Below the pieces are notes generated by a model. The model had not been told where the DNA came from. It did not search any database and worked only from the letters and a program-made list of their open reading frames with translations. From positions 33,434,737 to 33,498,736 of the forward strand of contig CP137672.1 in assembly GCA_037976565.1 (NCBI GenBank): a DNA stretch of 64,000 bases, given 5' to 3'. The translations under genes were made by a program, and so were the position numbers. This stretch comes from Mesocentrotus franciscanus (Eukaryota > Echinodermata > Echinoidea > Camarodonta > Strongylocentrotidae). Positions 14,001-26,000 of the stretch are shown piece by piece (position 1 is the first letter of the stretch; each line of letters begins with the position of its first letter).

Positions 14001-15206
14001 TTTTCTTCCCAGTCTGCATTAGACCGAAAATTTCTGTCTCTTTCATTCGTTAGCCTCTGATTTGGGTACGGTCGGCTCCTCTCTTTAGAGACAGAAGCCG
14101 ACCATAGGCGCTTCTGTGCAAATGTTTTGGCCATTTATGGCCAAAGAACTTTGCCCAAAATACTCAATTTTAGCGGATTCATATCCGATGCATTTATGTT
14201 TGAAAATTAGGCCTAGGCTAATATACATTGGTTCCACTTACCAGATTGACTGTATGATGCGTTTAAGGGTCTTTTTTTCTGGATTTTCATCGCCGAAATT
14301 GAGCTCCGTGTTGAAATTCTTGCAGCCGTATTTTAAACAATTACTGTCAATGGATGACGTCATCTTCCTTAATGCGCAGTAACAGCTCAATTTTGGCGAT
14401 GAAAATCCGGAAAAAAACCCTTAAACGCATCATACAGTCAATCTGGTAAGTGGAACCGATGTATATTAGCCTAGGCCTAATTTTCAAACATAAATGCATC
14501 GGATATGAATCCGCTAAAATTGAGTATTTTGGGCAAAGTTCTTTGGCCATAAATGGCCAAAACATTTGCACAGGAGCACCTCAAAAGAGAGGAGCCCACC
14601 CTACCCAAATCAGAGGCTAACGAACGAAAGAGACAGAATTTTCGGTCTAAGTCTGCATGGCCCTGATGCGTGACAAATTTGGCCCATGCAGTCGTACACC
14701 AAAAGATGTATATGGGACTACACAAGCATGTGGCATAAACATCGGGCCTCATTTTTAAGCCGTTATTAGACTACTTCTTTACTTTATATAGATCTAGGCC
14801 TAGATCTAGACCTACATCTACTTGGACTTGTCATATTTAGAATTAACTCGGCTGGGGGTCCCTGGAGTTTATTTAGGTCTAGAATATGAAGCATTTGAAG
14901 AGCCATGCTCGACTTTAGTGAACATTTTTTTCCCTGATATTCTTCCACATGCCACACTTGCATAGAATTAGAAATCTGATATTTGAATAACATTAACAAT
15001 GTCAATGAAATTTTCATTGATATTGATAATAACGCTCACAAATTGATATTTTTCACCTCTCCCCAGAGGCCAGAGATCAACCTTCTTTTTATTTTAAACA
15101 AAAACCCGTTTTCATGATTTTGTTTGATACTTACAGTTTCAAAGTCATCAGCATCATCGTATTCGGCGAGTTTAGCCTTAACTGGTTCAGCACTTTCTAA
15201 ATCCAT
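2011..15206 (-). CDS. FKBP6: FKBP6: FKBP-type PPIase-like/TPR co-chaperone
   Basis: Thirteen coding exons on the minus strand: 15135-15206, 11410-11512, 10756-10853, 9910-10033, 9160-9249, 8453-8584, 5949-6079, 5438-5497, 4783-4980, 4183-4359, 3103-3181, 2674-2800, 2011-2067. All junctions are GT-AG and phases agree, except that exon 10 is one base short. The product is about 482 aa. An acidic N-terminus leads to an FKBP domain (about residues 112-232, with VIPGMD, AYGKLG and VPPRIPANAS), then TPR repeats (about 251-370, with NELFQEGKY and HPKALYRKGM). The FKBP12 active-site Trp is Met here, as in vertebrate FKBP6, so isomerase activity is probably weak. In vertebrates FKBP6 works with HSP90 in piRNA loading and meiosis. 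The tail after the TPRs is longer than in the human protein. Exon 10 carries an apparent one-base loss near 4270. FKBP6 rather than FKBP4/5 is favoured by the single FKBP domain and overall order. Confidence 0.9.
2070..2260. repeat. AT-rich AAATA/ATACA microsatellite
   Basis: Degenerate tandem AAATA, GAATA and ACATA units inside the last FKBP6 intron, next to the final exon. Simple repeat with no coding potential. Confidence 0.8.
3529..3960. mobile_element. GC-rich terminal-inverted-repeat element (MITE-like)
   Basis: The ends are gcccctgttacac and, at the right, gtaacaggggtc, giving inverted termini with one mismatch. They are flanked on both sides by ttggg (3524-3528 and 3961-3965), a probable 5-bp target duplication. 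The interior has several copies of a gttacacat-plus-ggcc motif and is far more GC-rich than the surrounding intron. There is no transposase. It lies in an FKBP6 intron (between exons 10 and 11). Confidence 0.6.
4266..4280 (-). other. Apparent one-base deletion in FKBP6 exon 10
   Basis: Exon 10 (4183-4359) enters in phase 0 and reads the TPR sequence up to QQQHPSDAS. The conserved continuation, QELDKAWKNWN, is in the next frame, while the entering frame hits TGA. The exon is 177 nt, but its neighbours require 178. The break falls in a short C run. Assembly error and true mutation cannot be told apart here. Confidence 0.8.
6865..6916 (+). promoter_or_regulatory. YY1-like initiator ATG followed by a splice donor
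   Basis: The sequence aaagATGGCGGCGCCC on the plus strand matches the vertebrate YY1/translation-initiator element AAnATGGCGGC. The ATG at 6875 opens 12 codons (MAAPVNRRYRLM) ending at a plausible donor, gtatgag (6911). It could be the first exon of a plus-strand gene nested in the FKBP6 intron, or a fragment of one. No downstream plus-strand exons were recognised. Confidence 0.3.
7083..7165. repeat. Short minisatellite (gcaaggctTgatg units)
   Basis: Several tandem copies of an approximately 14-bp unit, gtgcaaggcttgat with variants, inside an FKBP6 intron. The apparent minus-strand reading frame with ASSLASSLAPSLAP is this repeat and not a gene. Confidence 0.7.
9631..9679. repeat. Perfect 23-bp inverted repeat with 3-nt loop
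   Basis: Arms gagaacagttacctc... and its exact reverse complement are separated by ttc. The right arm runs into a LINE 3' fragment. It lies in an FKBP6 intron. Confidence 0.9.
9657..9902 (+). mobile_element. LINE 3' fragment (CR1/L2-like), 5' truncated
   Basis: The plus-strand reading ends LWNSPPSYLRKSDSIEQF followed by KTQLKTYLF and a stop at about 9761. This is the typical last segment of a CR1/L2-class reverse-transcriptase ORF (WNSLP..LR....F...L..FLF). A short 3' UTR follows and ends in an (ATT)n tail at about 9887-9902, also typical. Everything upstream is missing, so this is a 5'-truncated insertion in an FKBP6 intron. Family level is uncertain. Confidence 0.65.
10895..11210. repeat. 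CAT/CAC/CTC trinucleotide microsatellite
   Basis: About 300 bp of imperfect CAT, CAC and CCT units in an FKBP6 intron, about 40 bp from exon 3. It creates long His-rich (plus) and Met-rich (minus) open frames that are not genes. Confidence 0.85.
12252..12393. mobile_element. Short TIR element, probable TA target duplication
   Basis: Ends CTGTAAACG and CGTTTACAG, with imperfect arms of about 25 bp that extend into ttcgcg and cgcgaa. Both ends are flanked by TA (12250-12251 and 12394-12395), consistent with a Tc1/mariner-type MITE. The 142-bp interior lacks coding sequence. Two bases are weak evidence for a duplication, so the superfamily is tentative. Confidence 0.5.
13839..13911. repeat. Solo partial copy of the foldback arm at 14150-14220 and 14480-14545
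   Basis: The block cctaattttcaaaaataaa followed by tgcatcagatatatgaatccgc matches the inner arms of the neighbouring 630-bp foldback element with a few differences. It is a separate fragment about 110 bp to the left. Confidence 0.7.
14020..14649. mobile_element. Mutator-like foldback element, 630 bp, 9-bp TSD
   Basis: It begins TAGACCGAA and ends TTCGGTCTA. The direct repeat agtctgcat flanks it exactly (14011-14019 and 14650-14658). Almost the whole element is an inverted repeat: the left arm runs to about 14306 and the right arm from about 14381, with a loop of about 75 bp. Nine-base target duplications and long inverted arms are typical of non-autonomous Mutator-like (MULE) elements. No transposase is present. 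It lies in FKBP6 intron 1. Confidence 0.8.
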
Positions 15207-15719
15207 GACTCGACTTCGGATGAGCTGAAGTGTGAATATACAATAGCCCTTGCATTACGAGTTCTACTACTAGTATGTAGACCTACTAGCTAGTAGGGCC
15301 TTTACGGGGAATCCCCTGGCACGCGGTACCCAGGCACGCCTTGTGTATGCCGCGCTTGCGAAATGCAATGGCGACCTCGCGCGTCACACAATTTAGTTTT
15401 TGACAGACTATAGACTATACATGCATAGAGATATATATTTAATCTTTATGCTATAGACAGACACCCCCTGAAAAAAGCCCTCTATAGATCTCCAAGAAAA
15501 AACGGATTTGGGCCATTGATGGTAATTAGTTTTTCCAAGTATGAATCACTGATCTCTAACAAAAAAAAATAACAATTGTGGAGATGAGTGGTCTGGATAT
15601 TTTATAAGCACACCAACCCCCCCCCCCCTTTTGTCGCCTTCTTGCATATGTACTTGCACAGACAGACGTTACTCAAGTGAAGTACATATCTGGAAGGTTG
15701 TCTTCCAAGAAGCAAGCAA

Positions 15720-16136
15720 GTGAAGAAGAAGAAGAAGAAGAAGAAGAAGAAGAAGAAGAAGAAGAAGAAGAAGAAGAAGAAGAAGAAGAAGAAGAAGAAG
15801 AAGAAGAAGAAGAAGAAGAAGAAGAAGAAGAAGAAGAAGAAGAAGAAGAAGAAGAAGAAGAAGAAGAAGAAGAAGAAGAAGAAGAAGAAGAAGAAGAAGA
15901 AGAAGAAGAAGAAGAAGAAGAAGAAGAAGAAGAAGAAGAAGAAGAAGAAGAAGAAGAAGAAGAAGAAGAAGAAGAAGAAGAAGAAGAAAAAAGAAGAAGA
16001 AAAAGAAAAAGAAAAAGAATGAAGAAGAAGAAGAAGCTGAAGAAGAAGAAGAAGAAGAAGAAGAAGAAGAAGAAGAAGAACTTGGAAGAAGAAGAAGAAG
16101 AAGAAGAAGAAGAAGAAGAAGAAGAAGAAGAAGAAA
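15720..16136. repeat. (GAA)n/(TTC)n microsatellite tract
   Basis: A nearly pure GAA tract runs from 15723 to about 15988. Interrupted GAA/AAAG units continue to about 16136. Its centre is about 0.7 kb upstream of the FKBP6 start codon, with GAA on the plus strand. Poly-Glu, poly-Lys and poly-Leu frames across it are artefacts. Confidence 0.97.
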
Positions 16137-16585
16137 AATGAAAAAGAGAAGCAGTAGAATCGAGGAGGTTAATTTTTTTTTTTTAATAGCTAGTGCCACT
16201 GGTCAAGTATAGCTATACATTTGAAGGGCTCGAGGGGTGGGGCAGACATATATACATAGACCTACCCAGCCGTCCTAGGGTTGTCTGATAGACTGGGGAC
16301 GGAACCTCCCCCGTTCCCAGAAGTGATTTTTTTAAATAATTTTGTTAAGATTTATTAAGGGGCAGGGGCGCATATGCAGCTCCCTTTCCCCCTCCCCAGA
16401 AGTGGTTTCTTGCATGGATTATACATTTCACAGTTAAAGGTTGGGGGACATTTTTTTCTTCTAATTATTCGTTTTCAAAAAGGGGAAGGGGGTGGCTTTG
16501 AAAGGTATCTTGAAGGATAGTCTACAGCCTGAATGTTTCAGACACTTTATACATGCAATATTACTGCAGGGTTTGGGGTTCATTG

Positions 16586-16928
16586 CAGGGGCGGATCCAG
16601 CCGGCGGCAAGGGAGGAGGCCTAAAAAGGGGCCCACTTCGTGCGAAAATTTGAAAACCGTGCCGGTCGATTTTTCGCTCAGTGGGGGGTAGTGAGCAAAA
16701 AATAAAAATTTTGGCACCGAAACATTTTCCTCCGGGAAGGGTAATTTTTTTTCGACCGCCACTCCCTTGGGCGCCAGGGGTAGTGAGCACAATTTTTTTG
16801 TCACCCAAAAAAATTTCCATCGCCACCCCTTGGGCGCCAGGGGAGGGGGCGCAACTTCTTTTTTTTCAAAAAAAGGGTGTTTTTACCTGTTTTTTTTTGC
16901 TAGGCCCCCCCCCCTGGATCCGCCACTG
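16586..16928. mobile_element. Non-autonomous hAT-like element, copy 1 (343 bp)
   Basis: It starts CAGGGGCGGATCCAG and ends CTGGATCCGCCACTG, giving near-perfect inverted termini. It is flanked by the 8-bp direct repeat gttcattg (16578-16585 and 16929-16936). CAG..GGCG termini plus an 8-bp duplication indicate the hAT superfamily. The GC-rich interior is shared with the copy at 44364-44726. There is no ORF. Confidence 0.85.
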
Positions 16929-19900
16929 GTTCATTGTAACTGAATATCCATCAGTAAATTAATAAATCAAATACAGTACAATCAACTAAACTCCATGGAA
17001 GAGTCGGCCCCATATTAGCTGCTCATGATAAAGCCTTGCCCCCCATAAAAAACAAAAATAAAAAACAAAACAAAACTTACTTGGGAGCAAGTATGTGTCA
17101 TTCCTCACATATCATTAATAATAGTAGACTATCACCAAACGTACTCATAATGTGACACAACGATTTAAAGGAGGAAGCATGATATATAATTTTTTGTTTT
17201 AAATCTTTTATTAAAGAAAAACAAGAGTAAAAACATGACATGTACAATTAAGAGTAAAAGTGGTCTCATCTAGGCAATAGGCAACAACAAAAAAAAGAGA
17301 AAAAAAGGTCACAATGAATTTTTACATATTTCATTTTTTGTGGGTACTCAATGGAAAAGCACTGTGAGAATTAATTCCTTTCAGTTCTCTGAGATACAAG
17401 TCTTTTTTATTGAATACCCCCCAAAAAAGTTTTAAAAATCTTCTTTTAAGTAAAAAGCGGATAACGCAAAATTCCTTTAATGGTCAACTAATAAATTGAG
17501 GGACAGAGTCTATCATCAGTGCTTTCCTCATACATTAAGATCAAAGTGATAGTGACACATTATAAAGAATCACTCATATGCAAAAAAAAGTACAAGAAAA
17601 ATTTGTTTTTAAGTTGGGTAGCAACACCGAGGATATCCTAGAATAGTTTGAAATATTTGGCCAGGATTAAACATCTTCGGGAAATCGTGGCCCAACACTT
17701 AAGTAGAATACATGATTTGAAGTGTTTTTCTTTCTTGAAATTATATTCCTACATTGGCAAATCAGAACAAAACCAAACAGGTATTAAAAGAGCCAATATC
17801 TCTTAATCTCTTTCTTTACAAATGTGAGAAGTTTATCTTTTTACTCATGCATTTACTGATATGCAATACATTTTGGCCAAGATTGTTTTTGATTCAGCAA
17901 AAGCTATAGTAACTACAATTTGCACCTTAATTATCATGTAATTAAAGTATTTGGTTTCAGGATAATGCATACATAAAAATACACTGTATATATCTAGACT
18001 CAGTTGACTTATAATTTTCATAAGACTAAGAACAAGATAAAGAAATATGTTTAAAGTGAAAGTCTATCCAACAGTAATTCATTTCAATAAAAGCAGAAAA
18101 TTAAATAATTTGGAAAAAGTCTGAGGAAAATCTGGTTGAAGATGTATATATATATATATTTTTTTTTTTAAGTGATGAAAAACACTACACAAACAAGAAG
18201 AACTTTGGACACAAAACTTCATACATACCTAGTATTATTTTCCATGGAAGATTTTTTAATAGACCTGTCATTTGAAATGTGTTTTTTTTTCTCTCTTCAA
18301 ATCAATCCATGCCTTCACTGACACTCATTGAAGAGGGACACATTTTTCTGATCTGAAAGAAGCAGAAAATGGAAAGCAGAGTGCAGCCATTTTTGTGAAG
18401 TGACTGATCAGCCAGGCTTCAAGAATCTATTACTTTCTTATTCTCCATTAGAATATTCCCAAACATAGACTGATCCCTCTCCATCATTTACCTGCACTTA
18501 TTCACAAAAACTCACTATCTGGGTGGACTTCCACTTCAAAATAGTGACAGGAGTAAAGGTCTATAGCTACACCTGTCTATGGCAAGATGTATAAAAGAGC
18601 ACATGCTCAAGCACACAGTATTTCTACATCACAAATAAGACTTTATTTTCTTTGGTGCAAAAATATGTGAAAGCTGTAAAATATATTGTACATGTACTAT
18701 TGTATAAGGCTATAAATTGCTAGGATAAGTGGGTTAAATATAGAGCTTGATATATTTGATTTGTAATACTTCTGTCAGTTTTGGTATACAACATGTTGCA
18801 TTGAAATATATTCTAAACACATTGTAATGCAATGCAGGTAAACATATATCTCTTTCTCCAAAATTGTTCTTATGGTACAAATCATGAACAAAGATTTATA
18901 ACTACAAAAATAGTTGACACTTATCACACACCTTTTTCTTGTCATTTTACCCAAAGTTTTATATATAAGCAACAAATTAAAATACAATAAATTGTCTTCC
19001 TCTTAAATCCCTGGAATGCACATTTACTTTGCCCTTGAAGACATCCAACCCTTTTGAACACTAAACATGGCTTGTTTAATGAACAACTAGCAGAATATTA
19101 TATGTAGTGAAGCAACTCAATTACAGACTCTTTAGCCTTTGCATCTCTTAAAGTATGTTTAACGTTGTTGTTTTTTTAATAATTTTTCTACATATAGTCA
19201 CTTTCAAGACAATATATGTTAATAAAAGGCACATAAAAACTAACTTCAGCCTCTCGCCTCCAGTCCCCCTCATATCAACTTCATGATCTCCAACTCTAAA
19301 CACTTACAAAATGATAACATCTTAAGAACTGTGTTCACCTCCATAAACCATAAACAGAGTACAACAATAACTCATCCAACTGTATAAACCCCAAGAAAAA
19401 GTTTGAAAAAAGTTTGATTGAGTAGGTCTCTCTTGTCATGGGATAATTATCACTTTGTTTAGTATGTTAATTTCTGTTTAAAATGATATCTTATTTTTGA
19501 TAATTCTGCAGCCATGGAATGAGCAGTAAATCAGAATAATGGGCAGGGTCAAAAATGAAAAGTTGCAAAATGCAGTGGTAAGCACTGGTGTTGTTATGCA
19601 GTGCACTACACATCACCCCTGCACTCTTCAAAGAAAGAATAATGCATAGCCCAACAAGAGCAATACATTTTGCGACTTTTGACATTTGACTTTGCCCCAT
19701 ATTTTGATGTAATGCGCATTCCATGACTGAAAAATCATAACAAATGGGGTATCATTTTAAAGAGGAATAAACACACTTTCTAATGAAACTAACGATAGCG
19801 ATGATTATGCCATATCAAGAAAGATATAATCAATCAAACTAGAGTTTCCAAACTTTTTTTTTTTGGGGGGGGGGGTTGAGGTTTAGTTTTGACATGAACA

Positions 19901-20065
19901 TGACATCTCCTGGGACTTTCCAGGAACTTGGAAGACAGTCCTTAAATGAAAGCCAGCTAGTTTAAGTTGAAATTATCAAACTGGATGATGCTAGACACCA
20001 TCTGTTTCTCTCTCTCTCTCTCTCTTCAGACTCTAGCATTTTGGTGAAAAGTGGCACAATATAAT

Positions 20066-23000
20066 CTACTTGACAAAGTGATTGACATCCTTGGGTGCAG
20101 TGAACCAGTGTCCATAACCTTTGCCCTCCACATGCATTTTGAAAAGCCGCTTGGCTTGCTGGTAACAAGCACACAGATCCTGGGGGAAAAGAAAGAAGAA
20201 AATTGCCTCATAAATATCCAAAAATAATTATACTTGCATCTCACAACATATATCTTTCAGTGATAAATTGGGCAAAGGAAACTATTTTTCTGGTATACGA
20301 AAAGCAAAACTTGAATTCTTTTGTAGTTTCAGATAGGAATATATGAAACTTTTAAGATCTGGTTAAAATCTTTAGTATAATTTCCCACATTTCCCTGATT
20401 TGAGATTATCTTGCACAATTTTTGAATATATTTAATTGATCTTCAATAACTTCATGTTGGCATGGGTTGTAAAAATAAGCAGATGTCAAACTTGGCTTTA
20501 TTTTGTCCACTGAGTACTAGAGTGCAAAGTGTCAAGTGTCAACTTCTTCAAAAGTTATGTAATAAAATTAATAAATTAAATAAATTAAGTCAAACTGGAA
20601 TGAAAAAGATAGACACTTTGATGCTCTATATCAGTTGACAACCTCTTTCCATTCTCCATGGCTTAAACCTCATCTTAAATGCATTTTCCTTTATGCATAC
20701 TACTAAATAATGCTAATGACATTTAATACAATAGAGAGAGAGAAAAAGCTCAACTTACTTTAGCCTCTTGGAAGTTAGATGCAAACATCAAATCATCTCT
20801 TTTGGCAAGGGTAGCGGTGCTACGGAATCGGAAGAAGAATGCTGCCTTACAGAGCCGACTAGCTGCTAGAGTGCCACTCTTGAATGGAGATCTACATATT
20901 GAGAGAGAAAGAGAGACTGGTAATTCATGGTAGTGGCACTATAGCAGATGACCTCCAATACTCATAGTAGAAGTGGAACAGCATTTAAACACACTATTTA
21001 AAAGTTCCTCTGCACTGTTTCATAACCATGCAGGATATGTAACATCTGGGCAAGCATTAAAAAATCATGTTTACCAAAAAGGACAAACAAGTATGAGATT
21101 AATGGAAAAAAAATCATAGCTATGATCTATTGTTCTTAGGAACAGAGTGTTGTCCACTGTAACATAGCCTGCGTCTGTGAAACAGGCGATGGGCACGTTA
21201 ACACACAACACAGGCTTCTGTCATCAGCCTGGGTTTACCGACTGAGCCCAAACGCCTCCTAATTACTCTGCTTTTCAATGTTTTCTTCCAAAATCATTTA
21301 GCATGATTTAGGATTTATTTTTATTCAGCATGATTTCATTTTATTCAGATTGAGTGAGAACTTATGTTTTGTATCCAGAATTTATTTAGATATTTAATAT
21401 TCATATCATTATTCAGAACCACAGGTAGGACTAATATTTTGTATAAATTACCATTCTAGTGCAATTGTGATTTATTTAAAAGTCAGATAGCAGTCGGATT
21501 GTATATCATGCAGTGGGTTTTCATTCTTACACTTGATGTGCACGTCCTTTCCCGCAGTCCAAGACTTCATACATGCTGTCGTCGCTGGAGAAATTCACGC
21601 TGATGCCCGGCTGGAGGCCATTTTGAATTCTAACAGGTTGAGAAACCTGAGCAATGAGAGGATGGTGAAGAGCAAAGCCTGAAGGAAGCGTTCCTGTGAT
21701 GCTGCTGTCCACTCGGCAGCACAGTGCCCTCGTTAGGTGACCATGGTCATACATGCTTCCTGTGTAGAGGTTATATTCAATTTGAATAGAGCATATATTG
21801 CCGATGATATGGTGATTTATTCTTTGCTCGTATCAGCATAATTTACAAGGAGATTGTTACATTTAATTAAAAACAATTTCTGGGATACTTTAAAATTTTA
21901 CTTTACAATTTACTAGGATACTTTACACTTTGAAGTCGGTACTTGCCGATGTAGGTACAATATTGACATACGATATGACGTACATGTAAAAGAGTGATAA
22001 CAATTTAAGTTTACCAGGAAATTTGGAATAAAATCAAATTTTACAGATAATAAGCTATCTGCATTTAAATTGGAGTTATACATGTTCAGTTACACCATGC
22101 TAATATCAGATTAGAACATATACCGATACTCCTATGACAGATAACATAGAGAAAGTAAGTGGAGGGAAGTCGGGAGGTGCAAGAAATATCAGAGAAAGAG
22201 AGAAACGGGGCAACAAGTGACAAGGTCACCTTCAGAGGGAGAATAACAAAAGGAGGTGACGAGTCTACTGTTTTGTAATACACACACCTTCATAGCATTC
22301 TACACAAGACAGCCCAGTACACTATTCCAAATTGTCAACCAATGATCAAGCTTGCATGTAGTGTAATTGACCAACAGCATTTGAGGTTTTAGAAGGGAGA
22401 ACGCTTCTATGGCTGAAACAAACTTGGGGTAATAGACTCAAGTAGTGCAGTAAATGGAGGGTTTTCAAACCTACCTACAGTGATGGACTCCAAGTAGACT
22501 GGATGTATAAAATGGCTCAGTAAGGCTCCCTGTAGACCAAGGACATTCCATCTAAGTAGCTTGTCACTGGACGACATGAAATGTATTGCACCCTTCAAAT
22601 AAAAATAAGAAAGAAAAACAATTTTATATCTCTATGTAATGGAAATTAAATGTTAATTCATAATAAGGGTAAAAAGAATTCTTTTTAATTGACCGCAAGA
22701 TCTAAACTTGATTATATCCAGATTCAGTTTTGGAGTAATATGCCACACTCTGAACAGTGATTAGATATCCCAAAACTATTAAAATATGAACAAAGCGATT
22801 AAAAAAGAAATTCATCATTCCACGTCATTTCTTATCATGTGTTGTGTTTGGTAGGCCTTAAAAAAAAAAACAGACCTTCCATAATTAAGACAACAAAATC
22901 TAGGATTTCAGTAAATTTGGTCTAATGTTTTGCTATTTGAATTCATGTTTGCATGGAGAGATTCAAATCACAGGAAAACATACCAGTGTGCTGATGAGCG

Positions 23001-26000
23001 GTGTACGGTGTTAATCGCATGTCTAATTGGCTCAGCGAACATAGAAAAATGGTTGCAAGATTCAAACTAACATTCAATCGCTCAAAATCCAGACACAATC
23101 AGGGGCCTGTTTCATAAAACTTGTTATCTATAACAAATGCTAAATTTCTATGACAAATTTGCTCTCAGCCAATCAGATGTCATGATTTCAGTAGCTTATA
23201 ACAGTAGCTTGTAACTTGTTATTGATATCAAGTTTTATGAAACAGGGCCCTGGATATCATGTATACCTATCTATCATATCAGTGTTTTCATTGATATGGA
23301 AGAAAGAATGTATTCAGAAGGTTTCCTTCCAATTAACTGATCTTGGCCTTTAATTGAAAATTACAATCCATTCATTATGTCTGCCTTTCCCTACAAACAT
23401 TTTTTTTCCCTGAATTTTTAATTATTTTCGAAAGGTTCTAAAGCGTTATTTCAAACACCAGCATGACTTAAAGTAAAAATTTATGCAAATTTAACAAAAC
23501 AAAAACATGTACACACAAAAAAGAAACAAACAAACAAATAACCAACAACAACAACAAAAACTTCTCCATATAACTCACCTCTTTCTTTATACCATCTAAA
23601 CCAATGTGGGAATCTGAGAATAGGAGTAGAAAATTCATGTATTTCATCATGGAAAGACTGCCATAGAGCAGAGCAAGAATGAAAAGCTTACCCCACAAGA
23701 AAGCAAATCCTTTGAAAAAGACTATTTAGAAGAGAATGTCTCAGAGAGGCACATGCATCATACAAACTAATATCAGTATATTTTAATATACAATTCAAAG
23801 GGATTTTTAAAATTCTTATCAATTGGAAGGAAATAACAATGAAGAGAATCTTCCTTGCCCACACTTCTCTTTAGAAAAGAAAGAACATGAAATTTCACAT
23901 ATATTGAAAGCTAAAAGAAGACTGAATATTCAATACCACATATAGAATATAACTGCCACAAGAATTTGGTAGAAAACATAGAACAGGGGGCCATTTCATA
24001 AAATTTGTTATCTATAACAACTGCTAAATTCCTATGACAAATTTGCTCTCAGCCAATCAGATGCCATGATTTCAGTAGCTTATAACAGTAGCTTGTAACT
24101 TGTTATTGATATCAAGTTTTTTTTGTTAAAAGGGCCCAGGTGATTAACAAGCAATCAAGGATCAGAATATTCAGTTGGTCATCCAGGGGTTCAATGACAC
24201 TGCATTCTATAGTTCTCGCCATTCCTGTACAACTGCTCAATTTTCAAAGCACTTGTCCTATTTTTTTAGTATTCCTTTACAAGCTCAATATCAAACCTGA
24301 TTGATTAGTCAGGGCTTGACACTATCGGGCGCCCGGGAGATATGGGCGCCCTAAATTTAGGTCCAGCCCCCCAAATGTCAGAATTTCTACATAGGGCTCA
24401 GAGCATATATGCCAAAAAAATTGCAGTCCAGACCCCCAACAACAAAAGTTAGTGTGGAGCTCTGGTTTAGACAAACTCATAGTAAATGTGTTTAACGGCT
24501 AGTTCAAATACGATGAGGTAAACTGCCACCAAATAAACACAAACAACAAAACAGCCATGTTTTTTAAAAGAGTAAATGAATAGCAAATGCATGCAACAAA
24601 GTACCTACACATATACACTTTAGCTTCGGATACAGAAATGTGGTACCCTCTATCATTATATCATCATTAAAATAATAGCCGCAGTTTATCGCTGCTTATC
24701 TGACTAGGCTTAATTGTAATATTTCAAGATTATAGTGATGTTCGTTATATATGCTTGACTGATTTGATTTGACATTGATATTGGTTGTAATTTCAATTCT
24801 ATTACTTACTGACAGAAGAAAGAGTGCCATGCCCGGCATCTACTTTGAAAGTTGGATAATGAGCACCTCCTTGCATAAGATACATATCATCGTCGCTCAG
24901 AGGTGGGTTGTCGCTAGGTCTGAAACACAAGATATCATTTTCAAAGAATTGAAGGTAGCGTAACTAATCTAAGGGTTGGTTTGTGGGGTAACTTCTTGTT
25001 TTTAAGATACATAAAATCATCACTTTTTCTGAAGCGATGGGTGTGAATATAACTGAAAGGAATGCCAAATTGAGGTTATCACCAAGATCTGACCTTGCCG
25101 ATGGCTCTCCACAAAGCAACTCACAGAAAATAGTTAAAATTGCACACAAACAGCAGCTGTCCGTAGGTAATATACAGTGTCAGTCATATTTGGCACTGTA
25201 TCTCTGGCAGGGATATAAATCACTTTAAAATTCTCTTTCGTGCAATATTCAACTTGAGAATAAAAGAAAAACCCAGCAGATTAGAAAAGCTAGTAAAGTG
25301 CTTATCAACTAAAAATCATATTATTATGAAGGAAAGCGTTTTGGGGGCTACCAAGACAATAAATGGGCTTTAACACATGTCTCAAATGGATGAATGAATA
25401 TGCCAAGGTTTACTCACTCATTTAAATAGTTTACTGCATCTCCACAAGGTGCTTGATTTAGGTAGAGATGGAACGTGACATTTTCCCTCAAGGACACTAG
25501 AGGGCTACCTTGTTGGCCGGTGAATATCGTCTTCTGGTAATCACCTTCAAAAAAGGGCTTCAGTTGCTGGTACAAATATCTGCAATCCAATCAAAACCAA
25601 TTCAATTCAATACATGAAAATCTCTGAATTGTAAGCAGAGATGACCAACATTAACTGATCTATTTTCACAACATTTAATTTTGGTTTCTCAACAAAGCTA
25701 GTACCTTCAGCTTTCATGCTTAAGAAAGATTAAAGAAATGTAATAAAAGCAGGATGCTCATTCTCAATAAATATAATGCAAAGGGAAATAAAATTTTAAC
25801 ATAATATTTTCAAAAGTTCTTATTCCACACAATGTTGTCATCATTGTTGTCGATCAAGCAAAACACTCATTATGTTCAACAAATATTTTTTAAAGAAACT
25901 TGTAACATAACAAATTCTCCATGATTTACTTTACCCACTAGAATTTAACATCCTATGTGTGTGTGATTGGGTTTTTTACAGACGTGTATCAATCAGATAT

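Larger units (their letters stand above)
15207..20065. other. Intergenic region between FKBP6 and ADAD1
   Basis: From left to right: the FKBP6 5' flank, a long GAA tract (15720-16136), a hAT-like element (16586-16928), then AT-rich unique-looking DNA up to the ADAD1 stop. The part from about 17200 to 20065 has no recognised repeats and carries a minus-strand AATAAA (tttatt at about 17207), so it may include a long ADAD1 3' UTR. I see no coding exon. Confidence 0.5.

Noticed and set aside
15669..16199. Long poly-Glu, poly-Lys and poly-Leu open frames
   Set aside because: They are translations of the GAA/TTC microsatellite with no codon diversity and no flanking exon signals.
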